NCBI GenBank assembly: GCA_947479915.1
Contig: CANKAU010000006.1
Location: forward strand, 1-64,000
Direction of reading: 5' to 3'
Length of the DNA: 64,000 nucleotides
From: Chloroflexota bacterium
GTDB lineage: Bacteria; Chloroflexota; Dehalococcoidia; UBA2979
Below are positions 37,913 to 46,673 of the stretch, piece after piece. Both the position numbers and the translations under genes were made by a program. Position 1 is the stretch's first letter. The number at the start of each line of letters is the position of its first letter. The notes beneath the pieces are model-generated. The model was not told where the DNA came from, made no database searches, and saw only the letters and a list, made by a program, of their open reading frames with translations.

Positions 37913-39381
37913 GAGACGCCTTCCATGATCTGCGCGATGGGCGCGATGCCCGCCTGCACGGCGGTGGTCAGCAGTGCCGGGTAGATCCCGACGGCGAGGA
38001 TGACGAAGACGAGCGATGCCATGGCGGTGACTTCCCACCACGAAGTCGCGTCGGTCAGCTCCTTCCAGCGGTCCGTCGCCGGGCCGTGGAGAACGCGCTG
38101 CACCGTCCACAGGATGTACCCCGCCGACAGGACGACGCCGAAGATGCCGGCCGCAGTCGCCACCGGGTGCGCATCGAGCGATCCGAGGAACGTCGTCATC
38201 TCGGCGACGAAGCCGGACATACCCGGCAGGCCGAGGGACGCGAGCCCAGCGATGACGAACACGGTGCCGACAACCGGCATGCGGTGCATCAGCCCGGACA
38301 TCTGCGAAATCTCACGGGTGTGGGTGCGGTCGTAGATCAGACCCACGACGACGAACAGCAGACCGGTGATCGTGCCGTGCGTGAACATCTGCATCGCCGC
38401 GCCCGACAGGCCTAGCGACCCCATCGCTGAGACACCGAGGAGCACGTAGCCCATGTGCGACACCGACGAGTAGGCCACCAGGCGCTTCAGGTCAGTCTGG
38501 CGCAGCGTGATGACCGCGCCCCACAGCACCGAGAATCCTGCGAGCGACGCAAGGATCAACCTCGAGTCATGCGCCTGCTGCGGCAGCAGCGGAAGCGCGA
38601 TGCGGATGATGCCGTAGCCACCCATCTTCAGCAGCACGCCCGCCAGCATCACGGACACGGCCGTGGGCGCATCGGTGTGCGCGTCCGGGAGCCAGGTGTG
38701 AACGGGGAACGTGGGCAGCTTCACGAGGAACGCCAGCATGATCGCCCAGAACACGAACGTGAGCGGAACCACGGCCTGCGTCACCGGCTTCGCGGTGAGC
38801 TCGGCGATATCGAACGTCCCCGCCGTCGCGCCGAGGACGAGGAAGCCGACGAGCATGAAGGCGGAGCCCGCGAGCGTGTAGATGAGGAACTTCGTCGCGC
38901 TGTAGAGGCGGCGGCCGCTGCCCCACTGGCTGATGAGCATGAACATCGGCAGCAGTTCCAGCTCCCAGAAGAGGAAGAACTGGATGAGGTCCAGCGACAG
39001 GAACACGCCGGCGACGGCCGTCTCCATGAACAGCAGCCACGCGAAGTACTGCTTCGCCTTCACCTCGATGCGCCACGAGACGAGCACCGACACGACCGAA
39101 AGCAGACCGAGCAGCAGCACCAGGGGCGCCGACAGGCCATCGACGCCCACGGTGTAGCGAATGCGGAAGCCCGCGTCGGAGGCGGCGATCCACTCGAACG
39201 TGTTCACGAACTGGTAGCCGGGGACGCTCGCGTTGAACAGCGCGAAGACGACGACCGACACCGCGAAGGCCGCGCCCGAGAACACGAGGGCGATCCACTT
39301 CGCGTCGTGCTGCTTCTCCTCAGGGAGGAAGAGCGAAAGCACCGCACCGGTGACAGGGAGCAGCAGGAAGAGCGTCAGCAT
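37909..39381 (-). CDS. nuoM: NADH-quinone oxidoreductase subunit M
   Basis: FFLFWELELLPMFMLI, FPVHTWLPDAHTDAPTAVSVMLAGVLLKMGGYG. Confidence 0.96.
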   Translation of the reverse strand: MLTLFLLLPVTGAVLSLFLPEEKQHDAKWIALVFSGAAFAVSVVVFALFNASVPGYQFVNTFEWIAASDAGFRIRYTVGVDGLSAPLVLLLGLLSVVSVLVSWRIEVKAKQYFAWLLFMETAVAGVFLSLDLIQFFLFWELELLPMFMLISQWGSGRRLYSATKFLIYTLAGSAFMLVGFLVLGATAGTFDIAELTAKPVTQAVVPLTFVFWAIMLAFLVKLPTFPVHTWLPDAHTDAPTAVSVMLAGVLLKMGGYGIIRIALPLLPQQAHDSRLILASLAGFSVLWGAVITLRQTDLKRLVAYSSVSHMGYVLLGVSAMGSLGLSGAAMQMFTHGTITGLLFVVVGLIYDRTHTREISQMSGLMHRMPVVGTVFVIAGLASLGLPGMSGFVAEMTTFLGSLDAHPVATAAGIFGVVLSAGYILWTVQRVLHGPATDRWKELTDATSWWEVTAMASLVFVILAVGIYPALLTTAVQAGIAPIAQIMEGVS

Positions 39382-41321
39382 TACGGCGCCAACCGTTCAA
39401 GGATGCCGCCGCCCAGCACGAAGAGCGCGCCGACCGCGACGACGACACCGAGGACATACAGCGATGAGTACGCCTGCTGCTGCCCCGTGATCGTCAGCCG
39501 CAGCCCGGAGCCGACGAGGCGCGTGGCCTGCCCGATCCCGTTCACAATGCCGTCGACCACGTACTTATCGAAGGCCGCGGCGAGCTTGCCGACACCCAGC
39601 AGGAGCCCGCGGACGACGCCGTCCTCGGCGATCTCGTTCACGTAGTACAGGTGCTCGACCACCCCGGGAATCGGCCCCAGCGCGCCCCGGATGACCGAGG
39701 ACTGCGGGCGCTGCGCGTAGTAGATCGCGGCCGCGACCCCGATGCCCGCCAGCGCGGCGACGGTCGACACCACGAGCACCACCGGGTTCACCTCGAACTC
39801 GAAGTGGCGCAACTCCGGCGCCAGCGCGCCCTCGACGAAGTGACCGAACATCCCGCCGACGTTGAAGAAGCCGAAGAAGATCGCGCCCACGGTGAGGATC
39901 AGCAGCGGAGCGACCATTGAGGCAGGCGACTCGTGCGGGTGGCTGGCGTGGCCGCCGTGAGAGCCGTGCTCCGGCTCCGCGCCGCCCTTGTAGTCGCCGA
40001 AGAAGGTCAGGAAGATCGCGCGGAACATGTACAGCGCGGTCATGAACGCGACCGCCGTGCCAATGAGCCACAGCAGGATGTTGTGGTTCCACGCGTCCGC
40101 GAGAATCTCGTCCTTCGACCAGAAGCCCGCGAGCGGGAAGACGCCGGACAGCGAGAGCGATCCGATCAGGAACGTCCAGTACGTGATCGGCATCGCCTTG
40201 CGAAGGCCGCCCATCAGCGGCATCTCGAAGGTGTTCGTCGCGTGGCTCAACGAGCCGGCGCCCTGGAACAGCAGCGACTTGAAGAACGCGTGCGTGAACA
40301 GGTGGAAGATCGCCGCCACGTACCCACCGAGGCCGATCGCCATGACCATGTAGCCGAGCTGCGAGATGGTGGAGTACGCGAGCACGCGCTTGATATCCGT
40401 GGCCACGATGCCCATCGACGCCGCGAAGATCGCGGTAAACGCGCCGACGAACGCGATCGTCGTGCGGACGCCCTCGGGAGCAGCCTCGACCGCGCCGAAG
40501 AAGCGCAGCAGCAGGTAGACGCCGGCCGCGACCATCGTCGCGGAGTGGACGATCGAGGAGACGGGCGTCGGCCCCTCCATCGCGTCCGGGAGCCAGAAGT
40601 GCAGCGGGAACTGCGCGGACTTGCCGGCGGCGCCGGCAAACAGTCCGAGGACGAAGCCCGTCAGCACCGGCACCGCGATCTCACCCGCATGCGCGAGGTG
40701 GTTGATCTCCGCGATGTCGAACGTGCCCGTCTTCACCCAAATCAGCACGACCGCGAGCATGAACCCGAAGTCGCCGAAGCGCGTGACGATGAACGCCTTC
40801 TTCGCGGCGGCGGCGGCGCTGGGGCGGTGGAACCAGAAGCCAATCAGCAGGTACGAGGTCAGACCCACCAGCTCCCAGTGGATGAAGAGCTGGAGCAGGC
40901 TCGAGGCCATCACGAGGCCGAGCATCGACATCGTGAACAGCGACATGAACGCGAAGAACCGCGCGTAGCCGCCGTCCCCCGCCATGTAGCCGGTCGAGTA
41001 GATCTGCACGAGGAGCGAGATGCTGGTGACGACGGCGATCATCACGGCGCTCAGGCCGTCCAGCCGCAGGCCGAACTCGACGTCCAGCTTGAAGAGCGTC
41101 AGCCAGTGGTGCGGGTGGAAGGCAGCGGGTTCGCCGCCGAGGCCAATCGAGGTGTCCAGCGCCCACATCGCCAGCAGCCACGCGACGCCGATCGCGCCAA
41201 TCGTGAAGCGCCCCGCCAGCAACGGGCGCGTGCGCAGAGCGACCACGATCACGAGGAACGAGATCAGCGGTGCGGCGTAAATCGCCCAGACGGCGGCTTC
41301 GGGGATGTGGGGGAGCAGCAT
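39381..41321 (-). CDS. nuoL: NADH-quinone oxidoreductase subunit L
   Basis: FPLHFWLPDAMEGPTPVSSIVHSATMVAAGVYLLLRF. Confidence 0.96.
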   Translation of the reverse strand: MLLPHIPEAAVWAIYAAPLISFLVIVVALRTRPLLAGRFTIGAIGVAWLLAMWALDTSIGLGGEPAAFHPHHWLTLFKLDVEFGLRLDGLSAVMIAVVTSISLLVQIYSTGYMAGDGGYARFFAFMSLFTMSMLGLVMASSLLQLFIHWELVGLTSYLLIGFWFHRPSAAAAAKKAFIVTRFGDFGFMLAVVLIWVKTGTFDIAEINHLAHAGEIAVPVLTGFVLGLFAGAAGKSAQFPLHFWLPDAMEGPTPVSSIVHSATMVAAGVYLLLRFFGAVEAAPEGVRTTIAFVGAFTAIFAASMGIVATDIKRVLAYSTISQLGYMVMAIGLGGYVAAIFHLFTHAFFKSLLFQGAGSLSHATNTFEMPLMGGLRKAMPITYWTFLIGSLSLSGVFPLAGFWSKDEILADAWNHNILLWLIGTAVAFMTALYMFRAIFLTFFGDYKGGAEPEHGSHGGHASHPHESPASMVAPLLILTVGAIFFGFFNVGGMFGHFVEGALAPELRHFEFEVNPVVLVVSTVAALAGIGVAAAIYYAQRPQSSVIRGALGPIPGVVEHLYYVNEIAEDGVVRGLLLGVGKLAAAFDKYVVDGIVNGIGQATRLVGSGLRLTITGQQQAYSSLYVLGVVVAVGALFVLGGGILERLAP

Positions 41322-41509
41322 TAGATCTTGTTCAACACTTCACGCGCCACGTGCGTCTTGCCGTCCGGCACCCAGATGGCGCGGGCGTCCTGCATGGAAC
41401 CGACCTCCAGGGGCGGCACGATCCGCACGGACAGCGCCTCCTGGTTGAATACCTCGCGCCACGTCTCGGCTGAATAGCCGTCCGCAACGTCCATGAACTT
41501 CACCCACAT
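41321..41509 (-). CDS. small protein within nuo operon (DUF2007-like by eye)
   Basis: Stop TAA overlaps nuoL ATG (TAATG); MWVKFMDVADGYSAETWREVFNQEALSVRIVPPLEVGSMQDARAIWVPDGKTHVAREVLNKI. Confidence 0.7.
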   Translation of the reverse strand: MWVKFMDVADGYSAETWREVFNQEALSVRIVPPLEVGSMQDARAIWVPDGKTHVAREVLNKI

Positions 41510-41522
41510 CGTTCGCTTCCCC

Positions 41523-41858
41523 CTACCCGCGCAGCAGGTTGATGCGATCGAGGTCGACGGTCTCACGCTGCCGGTACACCAGCACCGCCATTGCCAGCGC
41601 CACGGCAGCCTCGGCGGCGGCGACGGTCAGGACGAACACCACGAACACGTGGCCGGACAGCGGCTGGCCGTTCTGCCCGAACGCCGAGGAGAACCGGGAG
41701 AACGCGATCAGCGTCAGGTTCACCGCGTTCAGCATCAACTCGACGCCCATAAGCACCGCGACGGCGTTCCGCTTCGAAAGCGCGATCACCGTGCCGATGC
41801 CGAAGATCAGCGCCGAGACGACGAGGTAGTGCGCGAGCGTCACGCTGAGTCCGAGCAT
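41523..41858 (-). CDS. nuoK: NADH-quinone oxidoreductase subunit K
   Basis: GVELMLNAVNLTLIAFSRF, VLTVAAAEAAVALAMAVLVYR. Confidence 0.95.
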   Translation of the reverse strand: MLGLSVTLAHYLVVSALIFGIGTVIALSKRNAVAVLMGVELMLNAVNLTLIAFSRFSSAFGQNGQPLSGHVFVVFVLTVAAAEAAVALAMAVLVYRQRETVDLDRINLLRG

Positions 41859-42385
41859 TACGAACCCTCCCGGGGACCGCGGCGCTCGTGCACCAGCACG
41901 ATCGCGCCCAGGAGCGCGAAGAACAGCAGGATCGAGGCGACCTCGAACGGCAGAACGTAGCGGCCCAGCAGCAGGTCGCCGATCGCGGAGACCGTGGTCA
42001 CGGGATCGGACTGGCCGAGCGCGTCGCCCTTCAGCTCGGACCACGGCGTGATGACGGCGACCACGCTGACCAGCCCCGCGATACCGAGGCCCGCTGCGAG
42101 TGCGGGCAGCAGGTACAGCGAGTTCGCGTTGTCTCGCGCGGCGAGCGGCGTGAGCATGATCGCGAAGACCATGAGCACCGCGATCGAACCCGCGTAGATC
42201 AGGATCTGCGCGACGGCGATGAAGTCCGCGCTCAGCGTCACGAACAGACCGGCCATGCCGAGGAACGCGAGCACGAGGAACACGAGCGCGTGCAGCAGGT
42301 TCCGCGCCACGAGCACCATGAGGCACCCGCCGACCGTCACGGCCGCAAGCACCCAGAACGCGATGATGATCCCGGGCGACTCCAT
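41858..42385 (-). CDS. nuoJ: NADH-quinone oxidoreductase subunit J
   Basis: ARNLLHALVFLVLAFLGMAGLFVTLSADFIAVAQILIYAGSIAVLMVFAIML; TAATG overlap with nuoH. Confidence 0.95.
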   Translation of the reverse strand: MESPGIIIAFWVLAAVTVGGCLMVLVARNLLHALVFLVLAFLGMAGLFVTLSADFIAVAQILIYAGSIAVLMVFAIMLTPLAARDNANSLYLLPALAAGLGIAGLVSVVAVITPWSELKGDALGQSDPVTTVSAIGDLLLGRYVLPFEVASILLFFALLGAIVLVHERRGPREGS

Positions 42386-43806
42386 TAGCGGCCCGCCCGG
42401 ATCTGCTCGGCCGCACGGAGTCCGCCGACGCCGTTCGTCATGATCGGTGGCGAGGCCATCTCGTTCGGCGCGTAGCCGATCGCGTTCGCCCACGCCCGTA
42501 CGCCGAAGTACGTCAGCACGAGGTTCACGACCACCGAGCCGCCCACGGTCGCGAGGCCGGGGAGGTCGGACTGAGCAATGACCAGCGACTCCACGGACAC
42601 GACCAGCAACTGGATGATCGAGAGCGGGATGAGGAACTTCCACGCGAAGCTCATCAGCTGGTCGAGGCGGAAGCGCGGCAGGGTGCCTCGCAGCCACACG
42701 AAGACGAAGTACACGGCGCCGATCTTCGTCGCGAGGATGAGGTACCCCGGGATCCACGTCTCCAGGCCGAAGAAGGAGTACCCACCGAAGAAGACGGTGG
42801 ACATCATCGCGCCGACGAGAATCGCGTTGCCCAGCTCAACCGCGAGGAACAGGCCGGCCTTCATGCCGGAGTACTCCGTGTGGAAGCCGGCGACGATCTC
42901 CGATTCGGCCTCGCCAATGTCGTTCGGCGTGCGGTTGATCTCGGCGGTGCTCGCGAAGAGGAACGCGAAGGCAGCGAAGGGGAGCAGGATCACCATCCAG
43001 ATGTGGTAGGTCTGCTGCCACACCACGATCTGCGAGAGCTGCAGCGACCCGGTAAACAGTACGACGCCGAGGAGCGACAGGCTGATCGGGATCTCGTACG
43101 ACACCATCATCGCGACAGTGCGCATCGCGCCCAGCAGTGCGTAGTGGTTGTTCGACGACCACCCGGCGAGGAACACCGCGAGCACGCCGAGCGAGGAGAT
43201 CGCGATGGCGTAGACCACACCAACGTTCATATCGACGTACGACATCTTCGCGGCCCACGGGATGGGCGCCCAGCCGAGCATGGCCGGAAGGAAGATCAGG
43301 ATCGGGGGGAGGAAGAAGAGCAGCCGATCCGCCCCGACGGGGATCAGCACTTCCTTCTGGATGAGCTTCAGCGCGTCCGCGATCGGCTGGAGCAGGCCGA
43401 AGAGGCCGTTCCGGTTCGGGCCCTGGCGGATCTGGAACTTCGCGATCAGGCGGCGCTCCACCCAGGAGCCGATCACGAGCCACCCGCCGACGAGGCTGAG
43501 GATGCCGATCCCGCCGAGGAGCGCCGTAGTCAGGTACGCGACCGACGGCGGCAGCCCCTGCTGCTGCGCCCAGTACCGGAAATGCGACGTGCCGTTGCCC
43601 AGGTCGCGAATGTCGTACCAGCGTCCGTCGAGGTACCCGGCCACGACGAGGAAGCCGATACCCACCGTCGCCGCGAGGCCGCCGAGCAGCACGAAGAGCA
43701 GCGGGAAGAACACCTCGCCCGGGAGCGCGTAGGCGCGCTGAAGCAACGAGCGGTGCTCGAGGATCTGGCGCGCCATGGGTGTAGCCGGACGCGGTGCGGT
43801 GCTCAT
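42385..43806 (-). CDS. nuoH: NADH-quinone oxidoreductase subunit H
   Basis: ERRLIAKFQIRQGPNRNGLFGLLQPIADALKLIQKE, EINRTPNDIGEAESEIVAGFHTEYSGMK. Confidence 0.96.
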   Translation of the reverse strand: MSTAPRPATPMARQILEHRSLLQRAYALPGEVFFPLLFVLLGGLAATVGIGFLVVAGYLDGRWYDIRDLGNGTSHFRYWAQQQGLPPSVAYLTTALLGGIGILSLVGGWLVIGSWVERRLIAKFQIRQGPNRNGLFGLLQPIADALKLIQKEVLIPVGADRLLFFLPPILIFLPAMLGWAPIPWAAKMSYVDMNVGVVYAIAISSLGVLAVFLAGWSSNNHYALLGAMRTVAMMVSYEIPISLSLLGVVLFTGSLQLSQIVVWQQTYHIWMVILLPFAAFAFLFASTAEINRTPNDIGEAESEIVAGFHTEYSGMKAGLFLAVELGNAILVGAMMSTVFFGGYSFFGLETWIPGYLILATKIGAVYFVFVWLRGTLPRFRLDQLMSFAWKFLIPLSIIQLLVVSVESLVIAQSDLPGLATVGGSVVVNLVLTYFGVRAWANAIGYAPNEMASPPIMTNGVGGLRAAEQIRAGR

Positions 43807-44930
43807 CGGTCGATGTCCCCCACGACGATGTCGAGCGAGCCAAGTGCGACGACAGCATCGGGCAAGGACACGCCAACCGCCATCTCGCGGAGGAGCGAGA
43901 GGTTGATCAGCGAAGGGGCGCGGATGTGGAAGCGGTACGGAGCCGGGGTGCCGTCTGAGACGAGGTAGAAGCCAAGCTCTCCACGCGGTCCCTCCACACG
44001 CCCGTAGACCTCGCCCACGGGAGGGCGGAGTGCCAGCGGGATGTCGGTCTTGTGCGGCCCATCCGGGATCTGGGCCATCGCCTGCTTGATGATCTCCACT
44101 GACTGGCGCGTCTCTTCGAGGCGCACCATGAAGCGGTCGTACACGTCGCCGTGACGCCCGACGGGCACCTCGAAGTTCATGCGGTCGTACACGCAGTAGG
44201 GCTCCGCCTTGCGCAGGTCCCACGGCACGCCCGAACCACGGAGCGCGGGGCCGACCAGCGATCCGTTGATCGCGTCCGCCGCGGAGATGACGCCGACGTT
44301 GCGCGTGCGGGCGAGGAAGATCTCGCTGTCCTGCACCAGCGACGCGTACTCGTCGATGCGCGTGGGCATCTCGTCCATCAGCTCCTGCAGCGCGGGCCAG
44401 AACTCCGGCGGCGGGTCGAACGAGACGCCACCGATGCGCATGTAGTTCGTGGTGAGGCGCGCGCCGCAGGTCATCTCGAACAGGTCGAGGATCTTCTCGC
44501 GCTCGCGGAACATGTAGAGCAGCGGCGTCTGCCACGCGCCCGCGTCGGACACGAGTGTGCCGTTCGCCATCGCGTGGCTCGCGATGCGCTGGAGCTCCGC
44601 GAAGATGACGCGCAGGTAGGACGCCCGCTCCGGCACCTCGACGCCCGCGAGGCGCTCGACGGCGAGGCACACGCCGAGGTTGTTCGACATCGCGGCCAGG
44701 TAGTCGGCGCGGTCGGTGAACGGGATGTTCTGGGTGTAGGTGCGTTCCTCGGCCAACTTCTCCATGGACCGGTGGAGGTAGCCCACGATCATGTCGAGGT
44801 CGCGGATGACCTCGCCGTCCATGACCACGCGAAGGCGGAACACGCCGTGCGTGGACGGATGCTGCGGACCGATGTTCAGGACGTACGGCTCGGTCGCCGC
44901 GGCGTTGGTCGGGTTGTGGCTGGTGGTCAC
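43803..44930 (-). CDS. nuoD: NADH-quinone oxidoreductase subunit D
   Basis: NIGPQHPSTHGVFRLRVVMDGE, GYLHRSMEKLAE; GTG start overlaps the nuoC end region. Confidence 0.96.
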   Translation of the reverse strand: MTTSHNPTNAAATEPYVLNIGPQHPSTHGVFRLRVVMDGEVIRDLDMIVGYLHRSMEKLAEERTYTQNIPFTDRADYLAAMSNNLGVCLAVERLAGVEVPERASYLRVIFAELQRIASHAMANGTLVSDAGAWQTPLLYMFREREKILDLFEMTCGARLTTNYMRIGGVSFDPPPEFWPALQELMDEMPTRIDEYASLVQDSEIFLARTRNVGVISAADAINGSLVGPALRGSGVPWDLRKAEPYCVYDRMNFEVPVGRHGDVYDRFMVRLEETRQSVEIIKQAMAQIPDGPHKTDIPLALRPPVGEVYGRVEGPRGELGFYLVSDGTPAPYRFHIRAPSLINLSLLREMAVGVSLPDAVVALGSLDIVVGDIDR

Positions 44931-44931
44931 G

Positions 44932-45534
44932 CTAGTGGCCTCCCGACGCCATCGCGGAGCCGTGCCCACCGGCCTCGGGTGGCATGTCCTGCGACGTAAG
45001 GTTGCCGGCGTTCATCATCCGGTCGCGGTTCGCCGGATCCTCGTTCGGGAAGCGGCCCAGGCCGCTGGTGCGCCCGCCGCCGATGCCGAGGAAATCCTTG
45101 CGCAGCGGGTGGCCCGGGTAGCCCTCCCAGAGGAAGAGGCGACGCAGATCGGGGTGGTCGGCGAAGCGGATGCCCATCAGGTCGTAGACCTCGCGCTCCT
45201 GGAGCAGCGCGCCCTTGTAGACGGGGTACGCGCTCGGCAGCGAGGGTGCCTCGTGGTCGGCGACGATCGCCTTCACGACCACCTGGTGGTTCAGGTCGAG
45301 CGACTGCAGGTGGTAGACCACCTCGAACGAGGTGTGGCGATCGACGGCGGTGAGGTTCGAGAGCTGCGCGGCGTCGAACTCCTGCGAGTCGCGGAGCCAG
45401 CGCAGGGCCTCCTGCACGCGCTCCGGGGCGACCTCCACCCACTCGTCGGTGGCGCGCGTCACGATGCCGCTCAGCGCCGCGCCGAGGCGCGCCGCCACGC
45501 GGTGACCGTCCAGCTGGTGGGGGCCGGCGGGCAA
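44932..45534 (-). CDS. nuoC: NADH-quinone oxidoreductase subunit C
   Basis: EREVYDLMGIRFADHPDLRRLFLWEGYPGHPLRKDF. Confidence 0.96.
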   Translation of the reverse strand: MPAGPHQLDGHRVAARLGAALSGIVTRATDEWVEVAPERVQEALRWLRDSQEFDAAQLSNLTAVDRHTSFEVVYHLQSLDLNHQVVVKAIVADHEAPSLPSAYPVYKGALLQEREVYDLMGIRFADHPDLRRLFLWEGYPGHPLRKDFLGIGGGRTSGLGRFPNEDPANRDRMMNAGNLTSQDMPPEAGGHGSAMASGGH

Positions 45535-45535
45535 G

Positions 45536-45910
45536 TTAGCGCCACTCCAGCGCGCGCTTGCGCCACGCGTAGGCCAGCCCGAAGGCGAGGATGCCGATGA
45601 ACAGGAACGCCTTGAACAGCACGCCCACGGCCATCTGCGCGTGGTTCACCGCCCACGGGTACAGGAAGATCACGTCCACATCGAAGATCACGAAGCCCAG
45701 CGCGAAGAGGTAGTAGCGCGCGTGGAACTGGCCCCAGGACGTGCCCTCGGACTCCACGCCGCACTCGTAGGTGGCTTCTTTGATGGGGGTGGGGTTGGAC
45801 TGGCGCAGACCGAGCAGCCCGAACGCGTATGAGGCGACCAGCGGCAGGGCCGGGAATGCCAGGGCGAAGAGGAGCAGGATCCCGACGCGCCCGAATTGCT
45901 CCGGAATCAC
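45536..45910 (-). CDS. nuoA: NADH-quinone oxidoreductase subunit A
   Basis: YECGVESEGTSWGQFHARYYLFALGFVIFDVDVIFLYPW. Confidence 0.96.
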   Translation of the reverse strand: MIPEQFGRVGILLLFALAFPALPLVASYAFGLLGLRQSNPTPIKEATYECGVESEGTSWGQFHARYYLFALGFVIFDVDVIFLYPWAVNHAQMAVGVLFKAFLFIGILAFGLAYAWRKRALEWR

Positions 45911-46039
45911 CAGCGCGTCCCTTCCGAGGAGCCTCGGCTTCGGCCCGAGTATGGTGCCAGCGGTGTTCGGAAACTAGCACCTGCCTATCTGTGGTGCAAC
46001 GAAACGCCTCCAGCGGCGTGCGGTGTATAACGGCCTTGG

Positions 46040-46069
46040 TTGACCCGGCAAGTAGGCCCCATCTAGAGT
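46040..46069 (+). promoter_or_regulatory. putative promoter of the DUF35/thiolase operon
   Basis: TTGACC - 18 nt - TAGAGT upstream of the TTG-start DUF35 gene. Confidence 0.4.
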
Positions 46070-46232
46070 CGCCCGCGGTCGCGATGGGCGTCGGATCGAG
46101 ACAGTTCTGAGACCCCTCCCCGGGGGCTGACGGGCTCGCTCGCACGACACGCCGGCGTCACCAGCCACCCAACAGGCCCGCGACGGCCGCCCCTTCGGGG
46201 CACCCAACGGACCAGGACGATAGGAGCGGACG

Positions 46233-46649
46233 TTGGCGTACAACAAGCCGATCCCCGACCCGGAGCAGTACATCAACAAGCCGTTCTGGGACGGCTGCAA
46301 AGAGGGGAAGCTCATGCTTCCTCGTTGCCTCACCTGCAACCGGGTCCACTTCTTCCCGCGCGTGATCTGCCCGCACTGCCAGTCCGACGCCCTTGAATGG
46401 GTCGAGGCGAGCGGCGAGGGCTACATCCACACGTTCGCGGTGCAGCACCGAGCCTTCGGCGGCTGGGCGGAGGAGACCCCCTTCGTCACGGCGTTCATCG
46501 ACCTGAAGGAGGGCGACCGCATGTTGACCGTCCTCCGCGGCGTCGACCCGCTGAAGCCGGAGTCCATCAAGATCGGCGCGAAGGTGAAGATCGAGTTCGA
46601 GGCTGCCTCGGACGACGTCTCGATCCCCTTCTGGCGCGTGGTCGAATAA
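46233..46649 (+). CDS. Zn-ribbon/OB-fold DUF35 protein
   Basis: CLTCNRVHFFPRVICPHCQSD zinc ribbon; TTG start with AGGAG upstream; followed by thiolase. Confidence 0.92.
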   Translation: MAYNKPIPDPEQYINKPFWDGCKEGKLMLPRCLTCNRVHFFPRVICPHCQSDALEWVEASGEGYIHTFAVQHRAFGGWAEETPFVTAFIDLKEGDRMLTVLRGVDPLKPESIKIGAKVKIEFEAASDDVSIPFWRVVE

Positions 46650-46673
46650 GCGACCGGGAAGAGGGAGAGCACT

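Noticed and set aside
45530-45540. Hidden or frameshifted nuoB between nuoA and nuoC
   Set aside because: Only 1-2 nt separate the genes, and no NuoB-like Cys motif was seen in any listed ORF in the region.
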